A stretch of 37,889 nucleotides of DNA from Caldilineaceae bacterium bin34 (GTDB lineage Bacteria > Chloroflexota > Anaerolineae > Caldilineales > Caldilineaceae). The DNA is taken from contig MPMO01000049.1 of NCBI GenBank assembly GCA_002238555.1, forward strand, positions 1 to 37,889, given 5' to 3'. Position numbers and translations under genes: made by a program. Numbering within the stretch: the first letter of the stretch is position 1; the number at the start of each line of letters is the position of its first letter. The notes beneath the pieces were generated by a model, which searched no databases, had not been told where the DNA came from, and was given only the letters and a program-made list of their open reading frames with translations. This document shows positions 1 to 8,235 of the stretch, in pieces.

Positions 1-434
1 CATCCGGACGTATGCCGGCCCGCGGAGTCCGGAGCGGTCGGTGTCGACCGCAACGTGGGGCAGGCCACGGACAGCACCGGAGCCGTGCACGAAATTCCCG
101 ACTCTTCCGTTGAAGACGCCAAGATCAGGCGGTACCAGCGCAGGATGGCCCGGCAGCAGAAGGGCTCCAACCGGAGACGCGGGACCGGCGGCAAACTCCG
201 CAAACTGCATCGCAAGCGCGCCCGTCGGCGGGACACGGCCACACATCAAATCAGCCGCAAGGTGGCGGACACCGCCCACACGGTCGTTATGGAAGACCTG
301 AACACGAAGGGCATGACGAAGAGTGCGAAGGGCACGGTCGAGGATCCCGGCCGGAACGTGAAGCAGAAGTCCGGCCTCAACCGTGCCATCCTGGCGTCCG
401 GCTGGGGACAGCTGGAGCGCAAGCTCGACATAAC
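1..434 (+). pseudogene. tnpB: IS605/IS1341-type TnpB fragment, truncated at both ends
   Basis: The reading frame is open from the first base, so the 5' part lies outside the window. The translation contains GVDRNVGQATDS (RuvC motif I with its Asp), a basic helical stretch typical of TnpB (KLRKLHRKRARRRDTATHQ) and VVMEDLNTKG (RuvC motif II with its Glu). It then reaches LASGWGQLERKLD, where homology stops at about base 430. The C-terminal zinc ribbon and the third RuvC acid are absent. The same frame continues for about 170 bases, but that sequence is the antisense of another gene remnant. A second related copy lies at 29.8-31.0 kb and keeps the C-terminal part that is missing here. TnpB proteins are RNA-guided nucleases of IS200/IS605 elements; this copy cannot be active. 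The abrupt loss of homology shows a deletion or rearrangement junction rather than a simple frameshift. Confidence 0.85.
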
Positions 435-643
435 GGTCCCTGCCCCGCAGATCCGGGCAGAGCCGGTAGTAGGAGGTGGACCGCCGGACTGGATCTGGAG
501 GAACTCACCGCATCCGGGCTGGCGAGGGTTGCGGCGAACCGGTGCATCTGGAAGGCTATTTCAGGGTGTCTTTTCAGGATGTGCCGAAGACGTTCGTCGG
601 TGAGCCGGACTTCGTTTCCGCGCTCATCGGTGAAACGCCGCAT
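432..643 (-). pseudogene. Frameshifted, truncated small nuclease-like gene (PBECR-like family suspected)
   Basis: An ATG at 643 is preceded by a good Shine-Dalgarno (GGGAGG about 8 bases upstream). The N-terminus reads RLTDERLRHILKRHPEI and then FAATLASPDAV. I associate this pattern with a widespread family of roughly 100-residue proteins, some annotated as phage-Barnase-EndoU-ColicinE5/D-RelE-like (PBECR) nucleases. Near 470-475 one extra base in a C-run breaks the frame. Dropping it restores AVHLYYRLCPDLRGRDRYV, the expected next block. Homology then ends at about 431, exactly where the tnpB fragment on the other strand begins. The gene is therefore both frameshifted and missing its last third. 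It is divergent from hen1. The family assignment is from memory of the motif and is moderate; the frameshift and truncation are seen directly. Confidence 0.55.
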
Positions 644-678
644 GCCGTTTTCCCTCCCCGGCTACTGTACCGGAAAGT

Positions 679-695
679 ATACCGCTTTGCGGTAT
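679..695. promoter_or_regulatory. Short perfect inverted repeat upstream of hen1 (operator candidate)
   Basis: ATACCGC-TTT-GCGGTAT is a 7-bp perfect dyad in the 120-base interval between the divergent nuclease-like remnant and hen1. It is A/T-flanked and lies about 70 bases before the hen1 start, a reasonable place for an operator or a hairpin in the 5' leader. I could not place a convincing -35/-10 pair here. A TTGACG hexamer at about 735 has no partner. The function is unknown. Confidence 0.35.
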
Positions 696-763
696 GGAGC
701 TGCAGTGACCTGCCGTGTATGCTGGCATTGTTTTTTGACGTTGTCCGTCCCACCACCGGCGTA

Positions 764-2164
764 ATGTTGCTCACCATCTCCACCACACATCGGCCTGCGA
801 CCGATCTTGGATTCCTGGTACACAAGAACCCCGGCCGATTTCAGTCGTTCAAACTCCCGTTTGGGCGGGCCGATGTCTTCTATCCCGAGGCGGAAGGCCA
901 CCGTTGCACGGTGGCACTGCTGCTGAACATCGATCCGGTGGGGCTTGTGCGCCCGAAGCCCGGTGCACCCAAGGCCGGTGGCTGGCTGGAGCAGTATGTC
1001 AACGATCGTCCCTACGTGGCGTCATCGCACTTGAGCGTGGCGATCGCCAAGGTGTTCGGCAGCGCGCTCGCGGGCAACAGCAGGGACCGGCCGGATTTGG
1101 CGGAACGGGCCTTTCCCTTGGAAGCCCGGATCCCTGTCGTGCCCTCGCGGGAAGGCGCGGACCTCATTGGGAACCTGTTCGAACCCCTTGGCTATGCCGT
1201 AGGGATTGAGGGCCACCCGCTGGACGAGCGCTTTCCCGAGTGGGGCCCCAGCCCGTATTTCAGCGTGTGCCTCGCGGCGACGACCCGGCTCCGGGACCTG
1301 CTTGCCCACCTGTACGTGCTGTTGCCCGTCCTGGACGACCACAAGCACTACTGGGTCGGCGACGATGAGGTGGCCAAGTTGCTGCGCTTTGGCGAGGGTT
1401 GGCTGGACAGCCATCCGTTGCGGGATCTCATATCGCGCCGCTACCTGAAGCATCAGCGCGGCCTTGTGGACCAGGCGCTGGTCCAACTGCTGGATGCCGG
1501 GCCGACGGACCCTGGCGCCACCGCCACACGGCACGAACAGGCAGAGAAGCAGCTTGAAACCCCGCTTCGATTGAGTGAGCAGCGTATTCAGGCAGTGTTG
1601 GACACGCTCCGCAGCCTTGGGGCTGCCAAGGTGCTTGACCTCGGTTGTGGCGAAGGCAGATTGATTCATGCCCTCCTCGGTGAGCCTTCGGTACGTTCAA
1701 TCACCGGCATTGACGTGTCGCTCCGGGTATTGGCCACAGCGCGCCGGCGTTTGCGCCTCGATGATCTGCCCACCCAACAGCGGGAGCGTGTCACCCTTCT
1801 GCACGGGTCCCTTGTCTATACGGACAGCCGACTTTCAGGCCACGACGCCGCCATCGCCATGGAGGTGATTGAGCACATCGATGCCCCGCGGCTTGACGCC
1901 TTCGAGGAGGCCGTGTTCGGGACCGCGCAACCCAATGCCGTCCTCGTCACAACCCCCAACGCGGAGTACAACGCGGTGTTCGACAAGCTGTCCGCCGGAG
2001 CCTTCAGGCACGGGGACCACCGGTTTGAATGGACGCGGGAGCAATTCCGGGACTGGTCGAGGCGGGTTGCCCACCGCCGCCAGTACGATGTGCGTTTCCA
2101 GGACATCGGTCCTGTCCACCCCGACCATGGGGCACCGACCCAGATGGGGGTCTTTACGCAATGA
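764..2164 (+). CDS. hen1: 3'-terminal RNA ribose 2'-O-methyltransferase Hen1
   Basis: Bacterial Hen1 methylates the terminal 2'-OH of a damaged RNA before Pnkp seals it, so the repaired junction resists recutting. The ATG at 764 gives 466 residues, close to the 465 of C. thermocellum Hen1; longer in-frame starts would run into the upstream remnants. The N-terminal half (about 1-240) is the Hen1-N domain that activates the Pnkp ligase. The C-terminal half is a SAM methyltransferase with motif I VLDLGCGEGRL at about 288-298. The metal-binding set is E367, E370, H371 (EVIEH) and H419 (DHRFEW), one residue off the numbering of the characterised enzyme (E366, E369, H370, H418). The stop overlaps the pnkp start (ATGA), so the two are translationally coupled. 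No broken motif is seen and the gene should be functional. Confidence 0.95.
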   Translation: MLLTISTTHRPATDLGFLVHKNPGRFQSFKLPFGRADVFYPEAEGHRCTVALLLNIDPVGLVRPKPGAPKAGGWLEQYVNDRPYVASSHLSVAIAKVFGSALAGNSRDRPDLAERAFPLEARIPVVPSREGADLIGNLFEPLGYAVGIEGHPLDERFPEWGPSPYFSVCLAATTRLRDLLAHLYVLLPVLDDHKHYWVGDDEVAKLLRFGEGWLDSHPLRDLISRRYLKHQRGLVDQALVQLLDAGPTDPGATATRHEQAEKQLETPLRLSEQRIQAVLDTLRSLGAAKVLDLGCGEGRLIHALLGEPSVRSITGIDVSLRVLATARRRLRLDDLPTQQRERVTLLHGSLVYTDSRLSGHDAAIAMEVIEHIDAPRLDAFEEAVFGTAQPNAVLVTTPNAEYNAVFDKLSAGAFRHGDHRFEWTREQFRDWSRRVAHRRQYDVRFQDIGPVHPDHGAPTQMGVFTQ

Positions 2165-4734
2165 AGATCGCCATTCCCGAATTGTGTCTGGTGGTTCTCA
2201 TCGGCCCCACGGGTTCGGGGAAGTCCACCTTTGCCGCCCGCCACTTCAAGTCCACGGAAGTGGTGTCCTCGGACGCCTGCCGGGCGATGGTGGCCGATGA
2301 CGACACCGACCAGTCCGCAACGCCCGACGCCTTTGCCCTGCTCAACTTCATCGCGGCCACGCGCCTGCGGGCCGGCCGCCTCACCGTCATTGACGCCACC
2401 AGTGTGCAGCCGCGGGCGCGCAAGCCTCTGGTGGGACTCGCCCGGGAGCACGACTGCCTGTCGGTGGCCATCGTCCTGAACATGCCCGAGGCCCTGTGCC
2501 TGGCCCGCAACAAGGATCGTCCGGAGCGCTCGTTTGGCCCCCACGTGGTGCGCAATCAGGCCTCGCAGCTCAAACGATCACTGCGCAGGTTGAAACGCGA
2601 GGGCTTCCGGTATGTGTTTGTGCTCAACTCTCCCGAAGAGATTGAAGAGGCATTCGTTGAGCGGATGCCTATGTGGGTCAACTTGCGCAACGAGCATGGG
2701 CCGTTCGACATCATCGGTGACGTTCACGGATGTTTCGATGAACTTGCCATCCTCCTGAAACGTCTTGGATACAGGTTGGAGACCCGTGCCGACGACATCG
2801 GGGGAACCGGTTTTTCCGTCACCCATCCGCAGGGGCGCAAGGCCGTATTCGTTGGCGATCTCGTGGATCGGGGTCCGACCGTTGCCAAGGTACTCGAGCT
2901 GGTGATGTCCATGACCGCGGACGGCACCGCGTTTTGCGTGGCGGGCAATCACGAAGCCAAGCTTGTTCGCAAACTCCAGGGCAGGAAGGTGCAGATCGCC
3001 CATGGACTGGCGGAATCACTCGCCCAGTTGGAAATGGAGCCCCCGGAGTTTCAACAACGGGCGGCTGCGTTCCTGGATGGACTGATCAGCCACTATGTGT
3101 TCGATGACGGGAACCTGGTGGTGGCCCACGCGGGGCTGAAGGCAGAGTACCAGGGCCGTGCATCGGCCCGTGTCCGGGACTTCTGCCTGTATGGCGAGAC
3201 CACCGGGGAAACGGACGAATTCGGTCTCCCGGTACGCGCCGACTGGGCGACCGGCTATCGCGGGCAGGCGATGGTGGTCTACGGCCATACCCCGGTCGTG
3301 GAGCCCGTTTGGCTCAACCGCACGATCAACATCGATACGGGCTGTGTCTTTGGCGGCAGGTTGACCGCACTCCGGTATCCCGAAAAGGAGCTTGTGTCGG
3401 TTCCGGCGGCGCAGGTCTATTGTGAACCGGTGAGACCGGTGGCCGAGGATGTTCAGCCGGAGGTTCCCGTTGTGTCGGCCGGGACCCGCGCGGCGAACGT
3501 CCTTGACATTGGCGACGTAATCGGGAAGCGCATCGTTGCGACCCGGCTCCGCGGCAATATCACAGTGCGGGAAGAAAACGCAGCGGCGGCGCTTGAGGTT
3601 GTGAGCCGTTTTGCCCTGGACCCCCGCTGGCTGGTGTATCTCCCGCCGACCATTTCCCCGTGCGAGACCTCCGCGCTCCCTGGCATACTCGAACATCCAA
3701 CCGAAGTGTTTGCCCACTTCCGCAACAACGGCGTGTCCGAGGTGGTCTGTCAAGAGAAACACATGGGTTCACGGGCCGTGGTCGTGGTTGGGCAGGACGC
3801 CGCAGCCATCGAACGGCGCTTTGGCATCGCGGGTGAAGGCATCGGTGCCTGCTACACGCGTACCGGACGGAGGTTCTTTGAAGACCGCACCCTTGAGGTG
3901 CAATTCCTGGAACGTGTCCGCAAGGGCATTGCGGACGCCGGTCTTTGGGCTGAACTGGAGACCGATTGGATCGTGCTGGACAGTGAAATCATGCCGTGGT
4001 CCCTCAAGGCGCAGGAACTGCTCCGCGAACAATATGCCGCGGTGGGCGCGGCTGGGCGGACCAGCCTCACGGCCGCCGAATCCCTCCTCAGGCAAACGGC
4101 AGCGCGCGGCATTGATACTGGTGATGCCTTGACCAGAGTTGCAGAGCGGCTGAACCTCACGCAACTCTACAGCGACTCCTACGCCCGGTACTGCTGGCCG
4201 GTGACATCGCTCACCGATATCCAATTGGCACCGTTCCACCTGCTGGCGAGCGAGGGCCAAGTGCATGCCGGGAAGGACCACCTGTGGCATATGGGTGTGG
4301 CCGGACGCCTGCACACAGCCGATCCGGCACTGTTCCGGAATACCGACTACAAGGTTGTGCGGTTGAATTCCGAGGATGAGATTGAGGCCACAGGCTGGTG
4401 GGAGGAACTAACGGGTCAGGGCGGGGAAGGCATGGTCGCCAAGCCCATGACCTTTGTGGCGAAGGGCAAGCGCGGCTTGGTGCAACCGGCCATGAAGTGC
4501 AGGGGTGCCGAATACCTGCGCATTATCTACGGACCGGAGTACACCCTGTCGGAGAACATGGATCGCCTGCGCAACAGAAGCACTTCCACGAAGCGGTCAC
4601 TCGCCCTGCGGGAATTTGCACTGGGCCTGGAGGGCCTGCAGCGTTTTGTGGAGCGAGAGCCTCTTCACCGGGTACACGAGTGCGCGTTCGCGGTACTCGC
4701 GCTCGAGAGCGAGCCGGTTGATCCAAGGTTGTGA
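2161..4734 (+). CDS. pnkp: Bacterial polynucleotide kinase-phosphatase-ligase Pnkp
   Basis: This 857-residue trifunctional RNA end-healing and sealing enzyme is Hen1's partner. The kinase domain has P-loop GPTGSGKST (15-23) with K21/S22 and the general base D38. The phosphatase domain has D187 and H189 (GDVHG), D233 (GDLVDRG), N263 (AGNHE), H323 (VAHAG), H376 (YGHTP) and D392 (NIDTG). These numbers match those I know for C. thermocellum Pnkp, so the first 400 residues align without gaps. The ligase domain has the nucleotidyl lysine K533 in EKHMGSR, then LDSEIMPW, EGMVAKP and the C-terminal PAMKCRGAEYLRIIYGPEY block with K779. Total length is slightly below the usual 870. It overlaps hen1 by four bases. 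The pair repairs RNAs cut by ribotoxins, leaving 2'-O-methylated junctions. Everything needed for activity appears intact. Confidence 0.96.
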   Translation: MKIAIPELCLVVLIGPTGSGKSTFAARHFKSTEVVSSDACRAMVADDDTDQSATPDAFALLNFIAATRLRAGRLTVIDATSVQPRARKPLVGLAREHDCLSVAIVLNMPEALCLARNKDRPERSFGPHVVRNQASQLKRSLRRLKREGFRYVFVLNSPEEIEEAFVERMPMWVNLRNEHGPFDIIGDVHGCFDELAILLKRLGYRLETRADDIGGTGFSVTHPQGRKAVFVGDLVDRGPTVAKVLELVMSMTADGTAFCVAGNHEAKLVRKLQGRKVQIAHGLAESLAQLEMEPPEFQQRAAAFLDGLISHYVFDDGNLVVAHAGLKAEYQGRASARVRDFCLYGETTGETDEFGLPVRADWATGYRGQAMVVYGHTPVVEPVWLNRTINIDTGCVFGGRLTALRYPEKELVSVPAAQVYCEPVRPVAEDVQPEVPVVSAGTRAANVLDIGDVIGKRIVATRLRGNITVREENAAAALEVVSRFALDPRWLVYLPPTISPCETSALPGILEHPTEVFAHFRNNGVSEVVCQEKHMGSRAVVVVGQDAAAIERRFGIAGEGIGACYTRTGRRFFEDRTLEVQFLERVRKGIADAGLWAELETDWIVLDSEIMPWSLKAQELLREQYAAVGAAGRTSLTAAESLLRQTAARGIDTGDALTRVAERLNLTQLYSDSYARYCWPVTSLTDIQLAPFHLLASEGQVHAGKDHLWHMGVAGRLHTADPALFRNTDYKVVRLNSEDEIEATGWWEELTGQGGEGMVAKPMTFVAKGKRGLVQPAMKCRGAEYLRIIYGPEYTLSENMDRLRNRSTSTKRSLALREFALGLEGLQRFVEREPLHRVHECAFAVLALESEPVDPRL

Positions 4735-5177
4735 GTATGTTCCCACTCGAGCAACGCTTGGCATTCCCGCGCGTGAAGGGACCTGTCCGTCTGCTGCAGG
4801 CCATGGTGGATGCCATCGGATGCAGAAAGTTGAGTGTTCCCGTCCCGTCTTCAGTCACCGAGCCAAGCGTGCCCGCGGTTTGAACTGTTCGAACCAGTCT
4901 CAAGCTGATTGGCTCCGATGGGGGGCCGGGTTCTGCGGGCAGCGAGCCAGCTCTTGCCAGCAGTTCGGTCGATGCGCCACTAAGGCCAGCCGCCCTGTTG
5001 GCACCTCCTCGAACTAGCCGGCAACAAGCGCCTGGTCCTGCAGGTTGCGTCAAGATGCGGGGGGATGTGCCGTTGCGTGACCAGAGATGACTACTGCTAC
5101 GGGGATAGGCCTTGGGCGGACTGGGCTCGAACCAACATCATCAACGAAACTGAATCAATAGCAATGTCGGAGACCTC
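4735..5177. other. Intergenic region after pnkp, no gene recognised
   Basis: About 440 bases hold only short frames. A 49-codon frame starts at 4738 with no ribosome site of note. I see no strong hairpin with a T-run, so no clear terminator for the RNA-repair operon. The last bases carry the Shine-Dalgarno (CGGAGACC) of the next gene. Base use becomes visibly less GC-rich toward 5,100, as in the gene that follows. Confidence 0.6.
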
Positions 5178-6482
5178 ATGAGCAAGCTTGAGAGAATAAG
5201 GAAACTCGGTCGTCGAACCGGTTCAGGTACGCATCAGCCCGAGCACGCTGAGGAGGAAGCGGACAGCGTGGACAGTCAGACAATCGGACATGGCAACTGT
5301 GACTTGCCCGAGACGGACGAACTTGAGGCCAACACCGCTGAACGACCAAAGGCCGGCCCCGACAAGATTAGGGATACCGTTGGGTCATTCAGTCGCAAGG
5401 CCGCCAGCACAGTGGCCGAGGCTACGGCTGCCGCGGCGGAAAGAGTGCAAGACGCGAATAGCAAGGCTGTGTCCGCTACGGATTCGTTGAGCCAAGGTGC
5501 GCGACGAAGAACAGAGGGCGCGACGGCGGCGGCCCAACGACTGAGGGATGGAACTACACGTGGGTTGGGGGCAACCGCCTCGGTTGCAGGCCAGTTGATG
5601 GCCGGCACACAGACCCTCTTGGCAAGTAACCTTTCCACGGACCTCAACTACCTTCTCCAAGCGATCGTCAAGGGAAGCGCCACGATCTATGACAAGGCCA
5701 TGGATGCGAATTACCTTGATCCATTGCTGAGGTCCGACTTGGGAGGCAGTTACCACCGGCTATTCGACGGCGGTCACACACTTGGCGGTGCGATAAGGGC
5801 CGCGCGCGATGCTTCTCCAGACGACACCGTCATTCAGGAAACCTTGGGGGCAATTCAAGGTTTGCTGCGGGATGGCACCACCCCCAGGGGATTGCCTCTG
5901 GCAAATTGGGACAAAAGCACCTTCGACAGCGTAGCGGGATCGCTGGAGTCGACATTCGGCATACCCAAGATTTGGTTCTACGATCTGAACACCTATGATG
6001 CCGCCGAGTTGCTCGGCGGAACCGTGGGTGCCATCGCGTTGATCTTCGGTTGGAATCGCGCCGACACCGAGACTTTTGCCAAACTGGTTGGCAGCATGGG
6101 ATTGTCGGCTGTAATGAGCGCGAACCCCCTTTTGTTGGTAGTTACCGTCGTCGCACTCGCAAGATCAGTCCACAAGGCGCGCCAGACAGGCGAGTACGCT
6201 GAATTCGTGGATGGTCAACTGAAGGGTGGTATCAGTGCAGGAGCAACTCTGTCGGCAGTTGCACTCGTTGGGATTGCCGGAGGACCTGCAGGTTTGGCAC
6301 TACTTGTCGGTGTTACCACAGCGGTCCTGGTAAATTTGACCACTGATAATCTCAGCCTTGTGGCAATGAGTCGGATTTTGGCTAAACCCGCGGTTGCCGC
6401 GGCAAAAGAAGCTTGGGCAACGGCCGAGCGGCAGGCTGGTGGGCTTGTTGATTCGTTGCCGGTTGTTCATACACGGATGTGA
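5178..6482 (+). CDS. Unrecognised 434-residue membrane protein with Ala-rich N-terminal helix region
   Basis: I do not recognise a named family. The start has a clear Shine-Dalgarno (GGAG, spacing 5-6). Residues 1-65 are charged and low-complexity, with no signal peptide. Residues 70-145 are Ala/Thr/Arg-rich with a heptad-like spacing, probably long amphipathic helix or coiled coil. Residues 150-275 look like a folded soluble domain (IPKIWFYDLNTYDAAELLG near its end). Hydrophobic stretches follow at about 279-291, 309-329 and 351-388, the last Gly-rich and long enough for a helical hairpin, and then an amphipathic tail. This suggests a membrane-associated or pore-like protein with its N-terminus in the cytoplasm. 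It follows the RNA-repair operon on the same strand after 443 bases and ends just before a strong stem-loop, so it is probably a separate unit. A functional link to hen1-pnkp is possible but unsupported. Confidence 0.75.
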   Translation: MSKLERIRKLGRRTGSGTHQPEHAEEEADSVDSQTIGHGNCDLPETDELEANTAERPKAGPDKIRDTVGSFSRKAASTVAEATAAAAERVQDANSKAVSATDSLSQGARRRTEGATAAAQRLRDGTTRGLGATASVAGQLMAGTQTLLASNLSTDLNYLLQAIVKGSATIYDKAMDANYLDPLLRSDLGGSYHRLFDGGHTLGGAIRAARDASPDDTVIQETLGAIQGLLRDGTTPRGLPLANWDKSTFDSVAGSLESTFGIPKIWFYDLNTYDAAELLGGTVGAIALIFGWNRADTETFAKLVGSMGLSAVMSANPLLLVVTVVALARSVHKARQTGEYAEFVDGQLKGGISAGATLSAVALVGIAGGPAGLALLVGVTTAVLVNLTTDNLSLVAMSRILAKPAVAAAKEAWATAERQAGGLVDSLPVVHTRM

Positions 6483-6489
6483 CTTGGCG

Positions 6490-6517
6490 GGCCAACCGCA
6501 ATCACCGCCGGTTGGCC
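6490..6517 (+). terminator. Strong stem-loop just after the membrane protein gene
   Basis: GGCCAACCG pairs perfectly with CGGTTGGCC across a 10-base loop, 8 bases after the stop codon. No T-run follows, so it is either a Rho-dependent or processing site, or an RNA-stabilising 3' hairpin, rather than a textbook intrinsic terminator. Confidence 0.5.
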
Positions 6518-6744
6518 ACGCGGCGGTCGTAAGCCCTCCCATCCGATATAAGTAGAACAGAGAACAGCCTAAGGCTGACCTGTCCGCCGCCAGTTCCGGC
6601 CCTCGGCAGATAGGGTGAATGCGCTGCTCAGTGCCCGCATCTATCCAATCAATTCGGCGATGGCGGAATCAATGGATCTCCATCTCGTCCCGATGCTCCC
6701 GGCACCGGGGCGGTCCCCTAACCTGAACCGCGGCACCATCGACT

Positions 6745-7629
6745 TCAGGCAGCCAAGGCCAGATTCTCGGGCTCGTTCTCCAACCGGGTGAGCCAATAGC
6801 TGAGATCGAAGGTGTGGTTGCCGGTCAGGAATCGCCAGAACTTGACCCGGTTCACAATCTCCAGGCGGCCCACAGGGTACTCGTACCACGGCTCGGGCCG
6901 GGAGAGGATGGAGTAGATGTTCTCGTCCGTCCGGTTCCTGGCTTCCAGGTTGGTCACCGGATCGGCCTGCATCTGGTCGTCCAGATCACCGGTGTTCCAA
7001 AGCCGGTGCTGGCGCACCCGGGGGTTCAGCCGGATCTTGAACATGTAGCGGACCCGGTCCGTCTGGTTGCGGCGTCCGCAATGCCAAATCCCGTGGTGGA
7101 GGGCCAGCACGGTACCTGCCTCGCACACCATGGGAATCTGTCCCACGAAGTTCTGGTAGCGGGCAATGTCCGATTCGTTGATGCGGCGGAACTGGCTGCC
7201 CGGCAGCAGGAGGGTGCCGCCCATTTCCAGCGGTGTGTCGTGGGGGAAGTACATCAACTGGATGTCGAAGTGCATCCGGGTGTCGATGATGGCGTCTCCG
7301 TGCAGGCCCTGGGCCCGGCCCTCGTTGGGCTGGCGGATGTGGACGGCGTGGTGATCGAACAACGGATCCGGACCGACCAGGCTTTGGACAATGCCCTGGA
7401 TGGCCGGCAGGTGCATCAGATCGTCCAACGGCGATCCGGGTGCATAGACCTCGGACAACGGCAGACCCGCGGCCGGACGCGCAACCGGTCCGGCGTCGAA
7501 GGCGTCCATGACGCGTTGGTTGAGGTCGTCGGGCACCAGCTTGTCGAAGCGCAGGAAGCCGCGTGCGGCAAACGACGCCATCTGGTTTGTGGTCAGCAAC
7601 AGTTCGGGGCTCACGGTCGCGGTCGTCAT
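6745..7629 (-). CDS. Phytanoyl-CoA dioxygenase (PhyH) family protein
   Basis: This 294-residue protein belongs to the Fe(II)/2-oxoglutarate oxygenase superfamily, PhyH branch. The Fe(II) ligands are H110 and D112 (LHGD) and H183 (GIWHCG). The 2-oxoglutarate-binding Arg is probably R193 or R195 in the DRVRYMFKIR strand. Upstream, GGTLLLPGSQ is the usual PhyH turn. The true substrate cannot be told: bacterial PhyH proteins hydroxylate many small metabolites and most are uncharacterised. Its start overlaps the stop of a small gene (ATGA), so the two are co-translated. Length is typical for the family. No signal peptide is seen, so it is cytoplasmic. Confidence 0.88.
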   Translation of the reverse strand: MTTATVSPELLLTTNQMASFAARGFLRFDKLVPDDLNQRVMDAFDAGPVARPAAGLPLSEVYAPGSPLDDLMHLPAIQGIVQSLVGPDPLFDHHAVHIRQPNEGRAQGLHGDAIIDTRMHFDIQLMYFPHDTPLEMGGTLLLPGSQFRRINESDIARYQNFVGQIPMVCEAGTVLALHHGIWHCGRRNQTDRVRYMFKIRLNPRVRQHRLWNTGDLDDQMQADPVTNLEARNRTDENIYSILSRPEPWYEYPVGRLEIVNRVKFWRFLTGNHTFDLSYWLTRLENEPENLALAA

Positions 7630-7907
7630 GCTTCCACCTCCACAATCTTCTCGAAAACATACTCGAACTTGAAGAAGGACGTCGTGTATTCCAGATCCTT
7701 GTCCGGGGGGATCAACTGGGGCATCTGGATTACGCGCCAGCCGTCCTGCATCGCCGCCAGGCCCGTGGGGTACGGCGGCGTTTCGCTGTCTCCGGTGGTG
7801 GGGTAGGTTTGGCCGGTCCCGTCATAGATGGTCCACCCCCTGACATCGCTGTCCAGGGCGGAGTTGGACAGGTAGAGAATCATGATGACTTGACGCTGGC
7901 CGGACAT
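7626..7907 (-). CDS. Small conserved-looking protein translationally coupled to the PhyH dioxygenase
   Basis: The frame encodes 93 residues from the ATG at 7907, or 85 from the internal ATG at 7883, whose product would begin MILYLSNSALDSDVRGW. Neither has a strong ribosome site. No named domain is recognised. The sequence has many aromatic and charged residues: TIYDGTG, then PYPTGLAAMQDGWRVIQMPQ, then an ending FKFEYVFEKIVEVE. It has no membrane segment and no Cys motif. It looks like a compact alpha/beta protein. The 4-base overlap with the PhyH gene argues for a joint role, such as a subunit or substrate-delivery partner. I have the impression that similar small genes precede PhyH genes in other uncultured marine bacteria, but cannot check this. 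Confidence 0.7.
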   Translation of the reverse strand: MSGQRQVIMILYLSNSALDSDVRGWTIYDGTGQTYPTTGDSETPPYPTGLAAMQDGWRVIQMPQLIPPDKDLEYTTSFFKFEYVFEKIVEVEA

Positions 7908-7951
7908 ACGCGATTAACCCTGGGGGTACGCAGACGGAAGGCAGGATGCCC

Positions 7952-8217
7952 CTAAGCATAGGCCAACGCGCGATGTACCGGCGAACGGATGCAGTCCATG
8001 CTGGCCATGTCCGGCATCTTGCGGAACAGGAGGCTATCGGTGATGTTCCGCTCTCGGCGGCGCCCATGTACTTGTGGGCGACCAGGCAGCCGTTGCACTC
8101 GGTGTAGTTGACCAGTACCCGCAGATGGACAGCCACGGAGAGTCCCACGTCTTGGTGTTCGCCGGAAACTTGGGTGTACAGGACCGTCGGGAGCCGGGGC
8201 GGAATGGAGCTTTCATG
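7952..8217 (-). pseudogene. Frameshifted carboxymuconolactone decarboxylase/AhpD-like remnant
   Basis: One frame gives PPRLPTVLYTQVSGEHQDVG, then LSVAVHLRVLVNYTECNGCL and VAHKYMGAAE. This includes a C-x2-C-x3-H motif (CNGCLVAH), the AhpD-like redox centre. A one-base shift near 8050-8060 moves the rest to another frame, ERNITDSLLFRKMPDMASMD then RSPVHRALAYA and a TAG stop. Both halves read as coding and join naturally (GAAERNITD), so the gene has been broken by an indel. It is also short for the family, and I see no start codon with a ribosome site. The family call rests on the motif and on the acidic-Ala-Tyr-Ala tail often seen in CMD proteins. It lies between the PhyH pair and a toxin-antitoxin module. 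Confidence 0.55.
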
Positions 8218-8235
8218 CTTCGCGCCTGTCGGATG

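Noticed and set aside
476..763. N-terminal extension of hen1 from an upstream start at 476
   Set aside because: That stretch is antisense to the nuclease-like remnant, and the product from 764 already has the full known length of bacterial Hen1.
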